DNA from: Gp6-AA40 sp035764385
GTDB lineage: Bacteria > Acidobacteriota > Vicinamibacteria > Vicinamibacterales > UBA2999
Direction of reading: 5' to 3'
Assembly: GCA_035764385.1 (NCBI GenBank)
Contig: DASTZI010000279.1
Span: 1 to 13,018, forward strand
DNA length: 13,018 bases
Each line of letters opens with the position of its first letter. Position 1 is the first letter of the stretch. Made by a program: the position numbers and the translations under genes. A model generated the notes under the pieces. It did not search any database, was not told where the DNA came from, and saw nothing but the letters and a program-made list of their open reading frames with translations. Below are positions 12,881 to 13,018 of this stretch, in pieces.

Positions 12881-13018
12881 CTAGGCGAGCGGCGCGCCTA
12901 TCGACTCGCCGTACGTAGGGGCCGGCTTCAGCCGGCCCTTCAGCCGGCCCAACGGCGACAGCAGCGTCGCCATGTCGGTGCACCGATCAATTGAGTGCAC
13001 CGTCTCGAGCGCGGAGCG
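12881..13018 (-). CDS. Possible C-terminus of a gene entering from the right edge
   Basis: On the - strand one frame stays open from the right edge to a TAG at 12883-12881, giving 45 residues, with 44 bp left before the acyl-CoA dehydrogenase start. That spacing fits an operon. The last part (GRLKGRLKPAPTYGES) is the translation of the palindromic repeat at 12918-12950, so the repeat would form the C-terminal tail. I recognise no family in the rest (LETVHSIDRCTDMATLL). An open frame this short in GC-rich DNA can easily be chance. Confidence 0.3.
   Translation of the reverse strand, partial: RSALETVHSIDRCTDMATLLSPLGRLKGRLKPAPTYGESIGAPLA
12918..12950. repeat. Palindromic repeat with TTCA loop and duplicated arm
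   Basis: GGGCCGGC (12919-12926), TTCA, GCCGGCCC (12931-12938) form an 8-bp hairpin; the loop plus right arm (12 bp) is then repeated exactly at 12939-12950, so the left arm can pair with either copy. Like the element at 2462-2507 it is preceded by GTAG. The two appear to be members of one dispersed family with differing stems. Confidence 0.7.
12976..13002. repeat. Inverted repeat near the right edge
   Basis: CGGTGCACCG (12976-12985) is a perfect 10-bp palindrome, and CGGTGCA (12976-12982) also pairs with TGCACCG (12996-13002) across 13 bp. It would suit an operator, but it may lie inside a coding region running off the edge. Confidence 0.3.

Noticed and set aside
12891..12898. GGCGCGCC palindrome as a regulatory site
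   Set aside because: Same reason: short, GC-only and unaccompanied by a second copy.
12841..12950. CRISPR-like array
   Set aside because: The repeats are 8-12 bp with no regular spacers.

Overview
This is a GC-rich, densely coding chromosomal window, most likely from an Acidobacteriota of the Vicinamibacteria type. That assignment is an inference. It rests on the gene content (secreted 'HPDLSG-W' proteins, DUF6152, DUF6644 and DUF6351 families), Gly/Arg/Gln-rich linkers after signal peptides, and short palindromic repeats with TTCA loops. No rRNA, tRNA, CRISPR array or transposase is visible.

Left part, + strand (1-4770): the C-terminal end of an MmgE/PrpD-family protein, a 724-residue exported DUF6351 protein, a double hairpin repeat, then cydA and cydB. 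The last two encode a cytochrome bd-type quinol oxidase of the short Q-loop (CIO-like) class. cydB starts on a TTG that overlaps the cydA stop.

Middle, - strand (9028 down to 4779): six genes, all predicted exported or membrane-embedded. In transcription order they are a secreted 271-aa protein, a DUF6152 protein, secreted HPDLSG-W protein A, two DUF6644 membrane proteins, and secreted HPDLSG-W protein B. The two secreted and the two membrane paralogues are clearly related. An intrinsic terminator lies after protein A, so expression is probably split into two units. No catalytic function is known for any of them. This is the best candidate in the window for an undescribed system, here an envelope module.

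Right part: on the + strand, dctA (C4-dicarboxylate symporter) is followed 13 bp later by a 36-codon single-TM ORF not previously named here. Convergent on the - strand are an acyl-CoA dehydrogenase and a CitE/HpcH-type CoA-ester lyase, 10 bp apart. A possible C-terminal fragment of another - strand gene runs off the right edge and contains a TTCA repeat. With the PrpD-like protein and DctA, these suggest uptake and CoA-dependent breakdown of organic acids, with cytochrome bd as a terminal oxidase. That functional link is inferred from context only.
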